A stretch of DNA of 34,371 nt from an uncultured Bacteroidota bacterium (lineage in GTDB: Bacteria; Bacteroidota; Bacteroidia; Bacteroidales; WCHB1-69): positions 1-34,371 of the forward strand of contig CADCNH010000020.1 in NCBI GenBank assembly GCA_902802755.1. Direction: 5' to 3'. Below the pieces are notes generated by a model. The model worked only from the letters and a program-made list of their open reading frames with translations, did no database searches and was not told the origin of the DNA. Positions 24,409-32,448 of this stretch are shown in pieces. Made by a program: the position numbers and the translations under genes. How positions within the stretch are numbered: position 1 is the stretch's first letter; each line of letters begins with the position of its first letter.

Positions 24409-24834
24409 ATGAAAAGAATTTGTGCCATCATCGCTTTAGTCTTTGCTGTAACGTTTTGCGTAGCTCAAAACAGCAAGCAAGCCAAGTCACAAGCCGCTAG
24501 CGCAGCTCCCGCCAGTGCCGAGATTCAGTTCGACAAGAGTGTTTGCGAATTAGGTACTGTCAAGTTGAACGAGGTTGTGACCGACACCTTCACATTCACC
24601 AACACCGGCAAGAAACCCTTGTTGTTGTACAATGTGACAGCAGCCTGCAACTGCACCAAGGTTGAGTATTCAACAGCCCCTGTGATGCCTGGTAAGACTG
24701 GCACCATCAAGGTCATCTTCAAAGCTGAAAAGCCCGATGATGTAGGTGCGAGAACCAAGAGAATCACGGTAGATTCCAACGCCAAGACTGACAGGGTTAT
24801 TTTGACCTTGAAGGCCAATGTGGTGATGAACTAA
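24409..24834 (+). CDS. DUF1573 domain protein, exported (copy 2)
   Basis: A 141-residue paralogue of the preceding gene. Signal peptide MKRICAIIALVFAVTFCVAQ, an Ala/Ser-rich linker, then the DUF1573 domain: IQFDKSVCELGTVKLNEVVT, DTFTFTNTGKKPLLLYNVTA, ACNCTKVEYSTAPVMPGKTG and DRVILTLKANVV. It retains a CNC in place of CGC. The stop at 24834 lies only 18 bases before the mature tmRNA 5' end, and no separate -7 element was found there, so ssrA may be processed from this transcript. Function is unknown. Confidence 0.9.
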   Translation: MKRICAIIALVFAVTFCVAQNSKQAKSQAASAAPASAEIQFDKSVCELGTVKLNEVVTDTFTFTNTGKKPLLLYNVTAACNCTKVEYSTAPVMPGKTGTIKVIFKAEKPDDVGARTKRITVDSNAKTDRVILTLKANVVMN

Positions 24835-24852
24835 GCCGCACAAATTCCACCT

Positions 24853-25237
24853 GGGGTCGTTTGGTTTTGACAGCGGGTATGTGGATTTGTAAGCATGTCG
24901 GAGGTTGTGAGACGGTTCCGTTAAAAACTAACTCTCCATGCCAATAAATGGCGAATCTTATGCATTCGCAGCTTAATTGCCGCGAATCTCGCGACACGGA
25001 CAAGGTCCGTAGTTGCGGGTGCTTCCCCGGAAGCCACGCCCGCCGGCGTCCGGACCGAAGTATCGGAAATGGCAGACTAGTGACCGCAGGCTTCGATGCG
25101 GGAGCGAAACTTTAGAAGATAAGCGACAGGCCGGTTGGTCCGGCACCTCCCTGTTGCCGACAATCAAGCCGAGACTAAACATGTAGAAAGCACTTTTGCA
25201 ACACGTTTGGACGAGGGTTCGACTCCCTCCGGCTCCA
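24853..25237 (+). ncRNA. ssrA: tmRNA (transfer-messenger RNA)
   Basis: The 5' GGGGTCG pairs with 3' CGGCTCC (25230-25236) as the acceptor stem, followed by discriminator A. The T arm GAGGG-TTCGACT-CCCTC is intact just before it. The mRNA-like part encodes GESYAFAA (GGC 24950 to GCT 24973) followed by TAA, so the degradation tag would be A-GESYAFAA, ending in Ala-Ala as required for proteolysis. GC-rich pseudoknot segments fill 24980-25180. tmRNA with SmpB frees stalled ribosomes and tags the unfinished protein. A full CCA is not encoded (the sequence continues ACAAAA), so it would need the CCA-adding enzyme. The length is about 385 bases. Confidence 0.95.
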
Positions 25238-25238
25238 C

Positions 25239-25281
25239 AAAAAAGGGGAGACCCGCCGATAGCGAGGTTTCCCTTTTTTTT
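25239..25281 (+). terminator. Rho-independent terminator of ssrA
   Basis: AAAAGGGGAGACC pairs with GGTTTCCCTTTT (about 25241-25278), followed by a T-run to 25281. It lies immediately after the tmRNA 3' end. Confidence 0.85.
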
Positions 25282-25358
25282 ATTATCTTTTTCAGATTCA
25301 ACAAAACGCTTTCCTACAACAAAAGTTGTACACATGAGTCTCTTTTGAGTATTTTTTT

Positions 25359-25366
25359 TAATTTTG
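25359..25366 (+). promoter_or_regulatory. -7 promoter element of the DUF2079 gene
   Basis: TAATTTTG (TAnnTTTG) ends 19 bases before the start ATG at 25386. A TTTTG at 25343-25347 is too close to serve as -33. Confidence 0.6.
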
Positions 25367-25385
25367 CACTTGTTAATAATACACG

Positions 25386-26897
25386 ATGGAACGATTTTTA
25401 TACCAACACCGAAAAATCTTTTTTGTAAGCATTCTGATTATTTTTGGCATCCTTTTCGGACTGCTTTCCATAGGTAACCATTTGCTCTTTAAAACCTACG
25501 GCCTGGACCTTGGCGTATATACCCATGCGGCATACAACTACGCCCATTTACGTCCTGACGATTGTACCTTTTTCCTATGGGAACCCCGGTCCTTGCTTTC
25601 CGACCACTTCGACCTGTATCTTATACTATTCTCCCCTTTTACCTATATTTTCGGACAATATACACTTCTTATCTTACAGATTCTCTTTGTTTTACTGGGA
25701 GCCATAGGCGTTCACAAACTGACACAACTATACACAACATCAACTCTTCTTGCACTTATCGCTCCCCTACTGCTTCTTTTATCTTTTGGTGTATGGTCGG
25801 CCATCGGTTCCGATTACCATTCCAATGTGCCATCGGCGATGTTGCTGCCCTGGTTGCTGTATTTCATCAAACGGGAAAAACTCGGCATAGCCTCGCTCTT
25901 GATTCTTGCCATAATTATCGCCAAAGAGACACAAGCATTATGGATTTTCTTTGTCCTATTGGCACTACTTTGGGACTACCGCAAGGAAGTTCGCACCCGC
26001 CGTTGGCTAGTATGGAATATATTGGGAACAGTCGTATATGCCCTTGTGGTCATGTTCATCATCATGCCATCACTCCATCAAGGAAGTTCTCCCGGTTTCT
26101 GGCGCTATAGCTGGATGGGAGACAACTTCAAAGAGATGGCAATCTGGTTACTTACACATCCTCTTCAGGCTTTACAGGATTTGTTCACAGACCTTGTTCC
26201 AGACTCAGACCGTGCGATACTCAAAAGGGAATTTTACGTATGCACACTCTGTTCGGGACTGTTTTTAACCTTCTTCAAGCCAAATTACCTGTTGATGATT
26301 GTATCACCACTTCTCTTGAAAATGTACTCGCAATATCCAGAAGCGTTTTGGGGCATTAACTGTCACTACAACATTGAGATTTGTGTGGTTTTGTGCATAG
26401 CAAGCGTTGTGGTTTTGGCTAAGATACCAGCAATGGAAGAAAAGTTCAGAATTCAGAATTCAAAATCCATAATTCAAAGCTTAAAATTGAGTACCATTGT
26501 ACCTGTTTTGGCACTGATAATGACTGCTTTGACCTTGTTTTATACTATCGACGAGCCACATACTTGGATTCGGCGTGATCATGTTAATCTTTTTGATGCG
26601 AAACACTGGCATCAGACCGATTTCAACCCGCAAGTAGCCCGTAGAATGGTCAAACAAATACCTGACGACGTTTCTGTTTGTGCCACCACAATGTTCACTC
26701 CCCATTTGGCCACCAGAAAAGAATGCCACATTTTCCCCATCAGCTTAGGGAGCCGACCCGAGTATTATCTGCTAGCTCTTCATCACTGGGTGTATTACGA
26801 AGGAGAAGAAGAAATGGTGGCGCAGCTCATCGCTGACACCACCAATTATGAAATTCTTGATACAGACGGTTCTTTGTTTTTGTTGAAGCGGCGTTAA
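25386..26897 (+). CDS. DUF2079 multi-pass membrane protein
   Basis: A 503-residue inner-membrane protein with about ten hydrophobic spans. The N-terminal part has FKTYGLDLGVYTHAAYNYAH, FLWEPRSLLSDHFDLYLILF and IGSDYHSNVPSAMLLPWLLY, which match DUF2079, a family thought to be related to GT-C membrane glycosyltransferases (acidic and histidine residues in the first periplasmic loop). No substrate is known. Oddity: codons around 26445-26480 (RIQNSKSIIQS) are made of ATTCAGA/ATTCAAA heptamer repeats like those in intergenic arrays, located in a predicted loop near residues 353-365. The gene stands alone with its own -7 element at 25359-25366. Confidence 0.82.
   Translation: MERFLYQHRKIFFVSILIIFGILFGLLSIGNHLLFKTYGLDLGVYTHAAYNYAHLRPDDCTFFLWEPRSLLSDHFDLYLILFSPFTYIFGQYTLLILQILFVLLGAIGVHKLTQLYTTSTLLALIAPLLLLLSFGVWSAIGSDYHSNVPSAMLLPWLLYFIKREKLGIASLLILAIIIAKETQALWIFFVLLALLWDYRKEVRTRRWLVWNILGTVVYALVVMFIIMPSLHQGSSPGFWRYSWMGDNFKEMAIWLLTHPLQALQDLFTDLVPDSDRAILKREFYVCTLCSGLFLTFFKPNYLLMIVSPLLLKMYSQYPEAFWGINCHYNIEICVVLCIASVVVLAKIPAMEEKFRIQNSKSIIQSLKLSTIVPVLALIMTALTLFYTIDEPHTWIRRDHVNLFDAKHWHQTDFNPQVARRMVKQIPDDVSVCATTMFTPHLATRKECHIFPISLGSRPEYYLLALHHWVYYEGEEEMVAQLIADTTNYEILDTDGSLFLLKRR
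26445..26480. repeat. 7-bp-period repeat inside a coding sequence
   Basis: Units ATTCAGA, ATTCAAA, ATCCATA, ATTCAAA run in a row within the DUF2079 gene without breaking its frame. The same ATTCAAA unit recurs at 27703-27725. Confidence 0.7.
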
Positions 26898-26962
26898 AAA
26901 AATCTCTATAGTCTCGTCACCTTCCCGCCATCAGGTTTGACGGACGCAATGAATCACGTTCC

Positions 26963-27000
26963 TACTAACACCTAACCACTAACACCTAACCACTAATTAC
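26963..27000. repeat. 7-bp-period array between DUF2079 gene and ung
   Basis: CTAACAC and CTAACCA units alternate (ctaacac-ctaacca-ctaacac-ctaacca-ctaatta) between these convergent genes and reach the ung stop codon. The remaining part of the gap (26898-26962) shows nothing recognisable. Confidence 0.75.
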
Positions 27001-27668
27001 AATTGCCAGTTGATTTCGCTTTTGCCCATTTGTCGCAGCAGTTCGTTAGTTTTGGAGAAGTGTTTGCAGCCGAAGAATCCACGGTGGGCTGACAAGGGTG
27101 AGGGATGCACAGTCGAGAGAATATAATGCTTGGACGTATCAATAAGCGCCTCTTTCTGCTTGGCATAATTGCCCCATAAGAGGAAGACAAGGCCTTCACG
27201 TTGCATCGACAATTTGCTGATAGCCGCATCTGTAAAGCGTTCCCAGCCGTGATTCTGGTGAGAGCCCGCCTCATGGGCACGCACGGTCAGGGTAGCGTTG
27301 AGCAGGAACACCCCTTGCTCCGTCCATTTCTCCAAATTGCCGTTCACAGGTATCTCAAAGCCCACATCATCATGCAATTCCTTGAAGATATTGATGAGCG
27401 ACTTGGGATGAGGCACCCCGTCCTGCACCGAAAAACACAAGCCATGCGCCTGCCCCGGCTCATGGTAAGGATCCTGGCCTATCAGCACTACCTTCACCTT
27501 ATCGAAAGGAGTCTTGTTGAAAGCGTTGAATATCATCGGTCCCGGAGGATAAACGGTATATTTGCGTTTTTCCTCCAGCAGGAACTGCTTCAGCTCCGCG
27601 AAATACGGCTGCTGAAACTCATCCCACAGGACTTTTTTCCAGGACTCTTCGATGTTGGGGGTAATCAT
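26997..27668 (-). CDS. ung: Uracil-DNA glycosylase
   Basis: A 223-residue family 1 uracil-DNA glycosylase that removes uracil from DNA to begin base excision repair. The water-activating loop is VVLIGQDPYHEPGQAHGLCF with catalytic Asp66; the uracil-binding VFLLWGNYAKQKEALI and the leucine intercalation loop VHPSPLSAHRGFFG (H188) are both present. Length is normal. Its last codons merge into a CAATTG/CTAATTA repeat stretch, and its upstream region is also a tandem array (27669-27822), so no conventional promoter could be placed. Confidence 0.96.
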   Translation of the reverse strand: MITPNIEESWKKVLWDEFQQPYFAELKQFLLEEKRKYTVYPPGPMIFNAFNKTPFDKVKVVLIGQDPYHEPGQAHGLCFSVQDGVPHPKSLINIFKELHDDVGFEIPVNGNLEKWTEQGVFLLNATLTVRAHEAGSHQNHGWERFTDAAISKLSMQREGLVFLLWGNYAKQKEALIDTSKHYILSTVHPSPLSAHRGFFGCKHFSKTNELLRQMGKSEINWQL

Positions 27669-27822
27669 TGTAGGGGTTAGGGGTTAGGGGTTAGAAAATA
27701 AGAATTCAAAATTCAAAATTCAAATTACAACTTTCAGTTTTCAATTTTCAGTTTTCAGTTTAATTAGCACATTAGCACATTGTTAATTAGCACATTAAAA
27801 ACTTTCAGTTTTCAGTTTTCAA
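27669..27822. repeat. Compound 7/8-bp-period array upstream of ung
   Basis: GGGGTTA units (about three, 27673-27693), ATTCAAA units (27703-27725), TTTTCAG/TTTTCAA units (27733-27762), an 8-bp TTAGCACA unit (27763-27800), then TTTTCAG units again (27803-27822). It fills the whole gap between ung and purH. Confidence 0.8.
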
Positions 27823-29358
27823 CTAGTGTCTAAAATGGCGGACACCGGTGAAAATCATGGCGATGCCGAGTTCGTCGCAGGCCTTGATAGAGTCCTCGTC
27901 GCGGACGGAACCACCGGGCTGGATGATAGCAGTAACCCCGTATTGTGCGGCCATACGCACCACATCATCGAAGGGGAAGAAGGCATCGCTGGCCATGCAG
28001 ATATGGTCGGAATGACCGGCAGCCTTGGCCTGTTCGAGGGCAATATGGGCGGAGCCCACACGATTCATCTGACCAGCACCTACACCAATGGTCTTCATCT
28101 CCTTAGCCAGGAGTATAGCATTGGATTTCACATGTTTGCAAACTTTCATACCGAAGAGCAAATCACGCATTTCATCTTCAGTAGGCTGTTTCTTCGTTAC
28201 CACCTTGATGTCATAATTCTCAGCACCGGCGCGGTCAATGCTTTGCATCAGCATACCACCGGTCACGCTAATAAACATTTTCTCATCGGCTTTAGACTTA
28301 TCCAAATCGAAGGTCATCAGGCGGATATTCTTCTTGGTAGTCAGCACAGCCAAAGCTTCTGGAGTGAAGGCGGGAGCCAGAATGATTTCCAGGAAAACCG
28401 GCTTCATGGCAGTAGCCAAAGCTTCATCTACCGTTTGGTTGGTGGCCACAATACCACCGAAAATGGACACTGTGTCGGCCTCATAGCAACGGGTCCAAGC
28501 TTCCATGGCATCTTTGCCGATACCCACGCCGCAGGGATTTTTGTGTTTGACGGCCACTACTGTCGGCTCATCAAACTCGCGCAGGATTTGCAAGGTAGCA
28601 TCCGCATCCTGTATATTATTGTATGACAATTCCTTACCATGCAACTGTGTAGCCCATGCCATAGAGAAGCCTTGCTTTTTACCGGCATAGAAAGCCGCTT
28701 TCTGGTGCGGGTTCTCGCCATAGCGTAATGATTGCTTTCTGGAAAAGGTCAAAGTCATATTTTCGGGATCTTCCTCCCCTACTCTGTCGGTCAGATACTG
28801 AGCAATCATGGCATCGTAGGCAGCAGTATGTCTGAACACTTTGGCAGCCAAGCGGGAACGTGTTTCCAAGGAGGTATCGCCATTGGCCTTGATTTCAGCG
28901 ATAACCGCATCGTAATCGTTGGCATCGCACACCACTGTCACAAACTGGTGATTCTTGGCCGCGCTACGCAACATGCTGGGACCACCGATGTCGATATTCT
29001 CGATAGCTTCGGCGAAAGTGACATTCTCTTTCTCAATAGTTTGTTTGAAAGGATAGAGATTCACCACCACCATATCGATATACTGGATGCCATTTTGGCG
29101 CATTTCCTCCTGGTGTTTGGGGTTGGTGCGCACCGACAGCAAGCCGCCATGAACCATGGGATGCAGGGTTTTCACACGGCCATCCATAATTTCCGGGAAG
29201 CCCGTTACCTCGCTAATACCCATCACCGGAAGACCTGCCTGTTCAATGGCTTTTTGGGTACCTCCGGTAGAGATTATTTCGTAACCATTTTCGATTAATG
29301 CCTGAACGAAAGGGATCAGATTTGTCTTGTCGCTCACGCTTACCAATGCTCTTTTCAT
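27823..29358 (-). CDS. purH: Bifunctional AICAR transformylase/IMP cyclohydrolase
   Basis: A 511-residue enzyme for the last two steps of de novo IMP synthesis. The N-terminal MGS-like IMP cyclohydrolase domain (1-130) starts [20 protein letters not shown] and contains [14 protein letters not shown] and [11 protein letters not shown]. The C-terminal AICAR transformylase part has [34 protein letters not shown] (catalytic Lys-His region near 268) and [20 protein letters not shown]. It ends [10 protein letters not shown], as is standard. A -7 element at 29391-29398 and a perfect palindrome at 29376-29391 lie just upstream. Confidence 0.97.
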   Translation of the reverse strand: MKRALVSVSDKTNLIPFVQALIENGYEIISTGGTQKAIEQAGLPVMGISEVTGFPEIMDGRVKTLHPMVHGGLLSVRTNPKHQEEMRQNGIQYIDMVVVNLYPFKQTIEKENVTFAEAIENIDIGGPSMLRSAAKNHQFVTVVCDANDYDAVIAEIKANGDTSLETRSRLAAKVFRHTAAYDAMIAQYLTDRVGEEDPENMTLTFSRKQSLRYGENPHQKAAFYAGKKQGFSMAWATQLHGKELSYNNIQDADATLQILREFDEPTVVAVKHKNPCGVGIGKDAMEAWTRCYEADTVSIFGGIVATNQTVDEALATAMKPVFLEIILAPAFTPEALAVLTTKKNIRLMTFDLDKSKADEKMFISVTGGMLMQSIDRAGAENYDIKVVTKKQPTEDEMRDLLFGMKVCKHVKSNAILLAKEMKTIGVGAGQMNRVGSAHIALEQAKAAGHSDHICMASDAFFPFDDVVRMAAQYGVTAIIQPGGSVRDEDSIKACDELGIAMIFTGVRHFRH

Positions 29359-29375
29359 AGTTATGTCGTATTTAT

Positions 29376-29398
29376 GTAATTTGTAAATTACAAAAATA
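29376..29398 (-). promoter_or_regulatory. purH -7 element with an overlapping palindrome (candidate operator)
   Basis: The minus strand reads TATTTTTG at 29398-29391, matching TAnnTTTG. Directly downstream, GTAATTTGTAAATTAC (29376-29391) is a perfect 7+2+7 palindrome that covers the predicted transcript start. A repressor site is a reasonable inference; an RNA hairpin at the 5' end is the alternative. Confidence 0.5.
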
Positions 29399-29456
29399 CA
29401 AAAAAAAATGAAGCGGAGGAAAAATTACACAACTACGACATTTTTTTCTTTTTACT

Positions 29457-29638
29457 CCTCTTTCTTTTGCTGCCACAAAAGAAAGAGGCAAAGAAAAGTG
29501 GCTTTTTCGCCGACATGAATGCCGCCCGCTCTGTCCGCCCTCCTAGAGCTGCGGCAAAAGTAAACTGGACGCTGACGCGCTTTTGCACGCAGCTCTAGGA
29601 GGCCGTCCATTCACACCGCTTCCGCACCGCATGTCGGC
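29457..29638. repeat. Large inverted-repeat element (REP/MITE-like)
   Basis: This lies in the 386-base gap between purH and menG. A perfect 13-bp stem CCTCTTTCTTTTG/CAAAAGAAAGAGG (29457-29488) is followed by a nested structure: GCCGACATG/CATGTCGGC (29509-29517 with 29630-29638) outside, then CCTCCTAGAGCTGCG/CGCAGCTCTAGGAGG (29539-29553 with 29588-29602), then CAAAAG/CTTTTG (29555-29560 with 29580-29585). It is GC-rich unlike the flanks and has no ORF of note. The remainder of the gap (29399-29456, 29639-29744) is AT-rich and unremarkable. Confidence 0.8.
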
Positions 29639-29744
29639 ATTCCCAACGCACAGAACGAAAATTACAAAACACTCCATAAATTCTCCGTCAGGGAATTTAC
29701 GACAATAATCTCTCAAATAAAAACTAAAGTAGAAAGATGACCAT

Positions 29745-30542
29745 CTATTCCGCTACGTACATCAGGCAGGTGCCGAAGGTGAATTTGCGGACTGTAACCT
29801 GGCAGAAACCAGCCTGTTGGAGAAAAGGAACAAACTTGTCGGCTTTAGGGAAAGCCAAAACGGATTTTGGCAAATAAGTGTATGCCTCTTTGTGGCCTGA
29901 AATCAGTCCACCGATAAAAGGCAGGAAATGCAGGGCATACAACTTGTAGCACCAAAAGATAAAAGGATTGTCGGGGTAGGACAATTCGAGAATCACCAAT
30001 TTGCCGCCAGGACGCAACACACGCCGAATCTCGGACAAACCTTGCTCCAGATGCTCGAAATTGCGCACGCCAAAAGCCACACTAATCCGATCGAAGCCAG
30101 CATCATCGAATTCAAGATTCTCAACATCGCCCTGCTGAAGAGCGATCATCACGCGAGGGTCAGATGGATATGAATTTTCCGAAACAGAAGCTGCTCTTAT
30201 ACCATCTTCACATGATGATTCTATTTCATTACCAGATGATTTAACCAAGCGAAAGCCATCTCTTTTCAGTACTTTTTTCCGTCCAACTTCCAACATATTC
30301 TCAGACAGGTCGATGCCAACAATTTTGCTTTTTTTCTGCAATTTACGAGCTATGGCAATGGCAAAATCACCCGTTCCCGTTGCCACATCCAAAACACGCA
30401 AAGGTTCAGCACTATCTGCAATTACACGTACCGCCTTCCGCCGCCATGAGCGGTCGATGCCGAAGGACATGATGTGGTTCAGTCTGTCATAGCTGGGAGC
30501 TATGTCGTTAAATAGCTGGCGGATTCGGGGTTTGGAAGGCAT
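29745..30542 (-). CDS. menG: Demethylmenaquinone methyltransferase
   Basis: A 265-residue UbiE/MenG family methyltransferase performing the last step of menaquinone synthesis. Family motifs: IRQLFNDIAPSYDRLNHIMS, FGIDRSWRRKAV, SAM motif LDVATGTGDFAIAIA (51-65), DRISVAFGVRNFEHLEQGLS and LRPGGKLVILELS. Oddity: about 30 extra residues (approximately 100-130, KSSGNEIESSCEDGIRAASV then SENSYPSDPR) interrupt the domain before the QGDVENLEF strand, where the family normally has a short turn. The insert is Ser/Glu rich and probably a surface loop. menA is the next gene upstream on this strand, 172 bases away; UbiE in ubiquinone synthesis is unlikely in this lineage. Confidence 0.93.
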   Translation of the reverse strand: MPSKPRIRQLFNDIAPSYDRLNHIMSFGIDRSWRRKAVRVIADSAEPLRVLDVATGTGDFAIAIARKLQKKSKIVGIDLSENMLEVGRKKVLKRDGFRLVKSSGNEIESSCEDGIRAASVSENSYPSDPRVMIALQQGDVENLEFDDAGFDRISVAFGVRNFEHLEQGLSEIRRVLRPGGKLVILELSYPDNPFIFWCYKLYALHFLPFIGGLISGHKEAYTYLPKSVLAFPKADKFVPFLQQAGFCQVTVRKFTFGTCLMYVAE

Positions 30543-30714
30543 TGTTTTTAATGTGCTAATTTTAGGGGTCAGGGGTTAGGGGTCAGGATACAGGGGTTAG
30601 GGGTTAGGGGTCAGGGGTTAGTGATTAGAGTATAGGGTTCTGAAATAGACAACTATCAACTATCAACTATCAACTATCAACTATTAACTATTAACTATTA
30701 ATTATTAATTATTT
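30543..30714. repeat. 7-bp-period arrays between menG and menA
   Basis: GGGGTTA/GGGGTCA units (30565-30622, about eight) are followed by ACTATCA units (about four, 30651-30678) that grade into ACTATTA and ATTATTA units (30679-30714). No promoter element or gene was found. Confidence 0.85.
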
Positions 30715-31608
30715 TTAAATTCCTGCGAGAAGGGCAAAGGCGAAGGTGGAGAGTACCAACAGAGGCAGGGCTGGGTCGAGGGCTTTCCCATCTCGGCTCC
30801 ACACCATTTTCAAATGAATCATATATAGTGGCATAGTAATGAGATAAAGGAAGTTCCATACAGAAGTATAGGTCATCAGGGTGAACAATAACATACATAA
30901 CCAAGCGAACACTATCAGCACGGTCTGGTAAATTTTGGCATTGAGGGCACCAAATTTAAGAGGAATGGTAACACGGTTGCCTGCATCAGACTCCATATCC
31001 CTGATATTATTGACATTAAGCACTGCCACGCTGAAACAGCCTATTGTCACAGCAGGCAAAATCAGCAAAAGGGAATCGATGGTATGCGCCACCACAAAAT
31101 AAGCTCCCAGCACAGAAGTCAGGCCAAAGAAGATAAAGACGGACAAATCGCCCAGACCTCTGTAGCCGTATGGATTCTTCCCCAAGGTATAGTGCATGGC
31201 GGCCCAGATGGCAGCCACACCCAGCAAGAGCAGCAGTGCCGGTTTCCAGGCGAAGAAAGTACCGAAAGAAGTCCATATCATAATGGCTCCGAACACACAA
31301 CACAAGATCACAAAAAGCGCTATCAGTATCTTGAAATCTTTCACACCAATCTCACCTTTGGCCAAGCTGTACATGGGTCCCTCGCGCTGTTCGCCGTCGG
31401 TACCGCGGAGGAAATCGCCCAATTCGTTGGACAGGTTTGACAGAATCTGCAAACAGACTGTCGTCAGCAAAAGCCACACAATCAGTCCTACAGAAGTCTC
31501 GAATGTTTTCATTGCCAGCAACATGCCCAACACCACTCCTGCCAACGACAGGGGCAGCGTACGCAAGCGCATGGAAAAAACGGCAGCCTTCAGTTTATTC
31601 ATAATCAT
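30715..31608 (-). CDS. menA: 1,4-dihydroxy-2-naphthoate polyprenyltransferase
   Basis: A 297-residue UbiA-type integral membrane prenyltransferase with about eight to nine spans. It attaches the polyprenyl tail to dihydroxynaphthoate to give demethylmenaquinone, the substrate of MenG. The two Asp-rich motifs are visible: LSNELGDFLRGTDGEQREGP (first) and NVNNIRDMESDAGNRVTIPL (second). LRTLPLSLAGVVLGMLLA at the start is typical of MenA. The start could be ATG 31608 or 31602. It pairs functionally with menG downstream on the same strand, separated by a tandem repeat array. Confidence 0.93.
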   Translation of the reverse strand: MIMNKLKAAVFSMRLRTLPLSLAGVVLGMLLAMKTFETSVGLIVWLLLTTVCLQILSNLSNELGDFLRGTDGEQREGPMYSLAKGEIGVKDFKILIALFVILCCVFGAIMIWTSFGTFFAWKPALLLLLGVAAIWAAMHYTLGKNPYGYRGLGDLSVFIFFGLTSVLGAYFVVAHTIDSLLLILPAVTIGCFSVAVLNVNNIRDMESDAGNRVTIPLKFGALNAKIYQTVLIVFAWLCMLLFTLMTYTSVWNFLYLITMPLYMIHLKMVWSRDGKALDPALPLLVLSTFAFALLAGI

Positions 31609-31668
31609 TTAATTTTTAGAAATCAAAACAATTTCTGTTATTCAACAATGTTGAGAATTTATTTATAG

Positions 31669-32448
31669 CTACATTTCAACAACTTTGCTCGTCATAATAT
31701 ATTCCGTCATCAGACGGTAGATTTCTTTCAGCCGGGCATCTTGAAGAGCTTCTTGGTGCATGAGAATAACATTCTGGTCGCCACGTTTAGCAGGACCCGT
31801 CTGTGCATCATGGGGGTTCATGGTTTTCACCTTATCCAAAGTATTTTGCAGCAAAGGCAACATCATTTGCCAGTCAATATTATGCTCCCGCAGGATATCG
31901 TAGGCGATGGCATACATAGCATTGGTAAAGTTGCAGCCGAAAATAGCAGCCCTATGCAACACCATCCGCTGTGCTTCCTCCAGCACCTGAACGGCGGAAG
32001 AAAGCCTTTGAGCAAACTCAAACAACTCATTTTCAATCGTTTTGTCATTAGCTTCGACACACAAAGGCACTACAACATCCTTAAAATCCATATCCTTATT
32101 CATACTTTGATAAGGATATAAAATACCATAATTATCGGCGTAAGACTTGAAAATATGCTGCGACAATGAGCCTGCGGTATGAGCGGCCAAAGGCAGGCAA
32201 AATGGCAGCTGTTGTAGCAAATTCTCATAGCTATCGTCTTTGACAGAAAAGATATATAAATCGCTATCGGGCGACAAAACCTTCAAACTGTCGATAGCCT
32301 CTGCCCCAGCCTTCTTCGCCAAAGTTTCTGCATGGCTTAACTGGCGGCTATAAACCTGATGTATCGTCACCCCGGCATTGCGCATTGCAAACACCAGCCA
32401 ATGCGCAATATTGCCAGAGCCTATCAACGAAACAGACTCTATCTTCAT
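31669..32448 (-). CDS. Rossmann-like and DUF2520 domain protein
   Basis: A 259-residue protein. The N-terminal Rossmann fold (1-130) has SLIGSGNIAHWLVFAMRNAG, a GxGNxA-type dinucleotide-binding loop, then HTAGSLSQHI and GILYPYQSMNK. The C-terminal all-helical DUF2520 domain (about 130-255) has RMVLHRAAIFGCNFTNAMYA. The architecture resembles NADP-dependent F420 reductases and pyrroline-5-carboxylate reductase-like dehydrogenases; the reaction is unknown. Its ATG overlaps the dnaE stop in TAATG (32450-32446), so it is translationally coupled to dnaE. Confidence 0.85.
   Translation of the reverse strand: MKIESVSLIGSGNIAHWLVFAMRNAGVTIHQVYSRQLSHAETLAKKAGAEAIDSLKVLSPDSDLYIFSVKDDSYENLLQQLPFCLPLAAHTAGSLSQHIFKSYADNYGILYPYQSMNKDMDFKDVVVPLCVEANDKTIENELFEFAQRLSSAVQVLEEAQRMVLHRAAIFGCNFTNAMYAIAYDILREHNIDWQMMLPLLQNTLDKVKTMNPHDAQTGPAKRGDQNVILMHQEALQDARLKEIYRLMTEYIMTSKVVEM

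Noticed and set aside
25135..25428. A 97-codon reading frame over the tmRNA 3' region
   Set aside because: It covers the tmRNA T arm and terminator and runs into the DUF2079 gene; structured RNA explains this stretch.
27826..28626. A 266-codon plus-strand reading frame
   Set aside because: Antisense to purH, which is complete and highly conserved.
30565..30714. CRISPR array or telomere-like repeat (GGGGTTA units)
   Set aside because: Units are contiguous without spacers and degenerate, and no cas gene is present; similarity to TTAGGG is coincidental, because other loci have unrelated heptamers.
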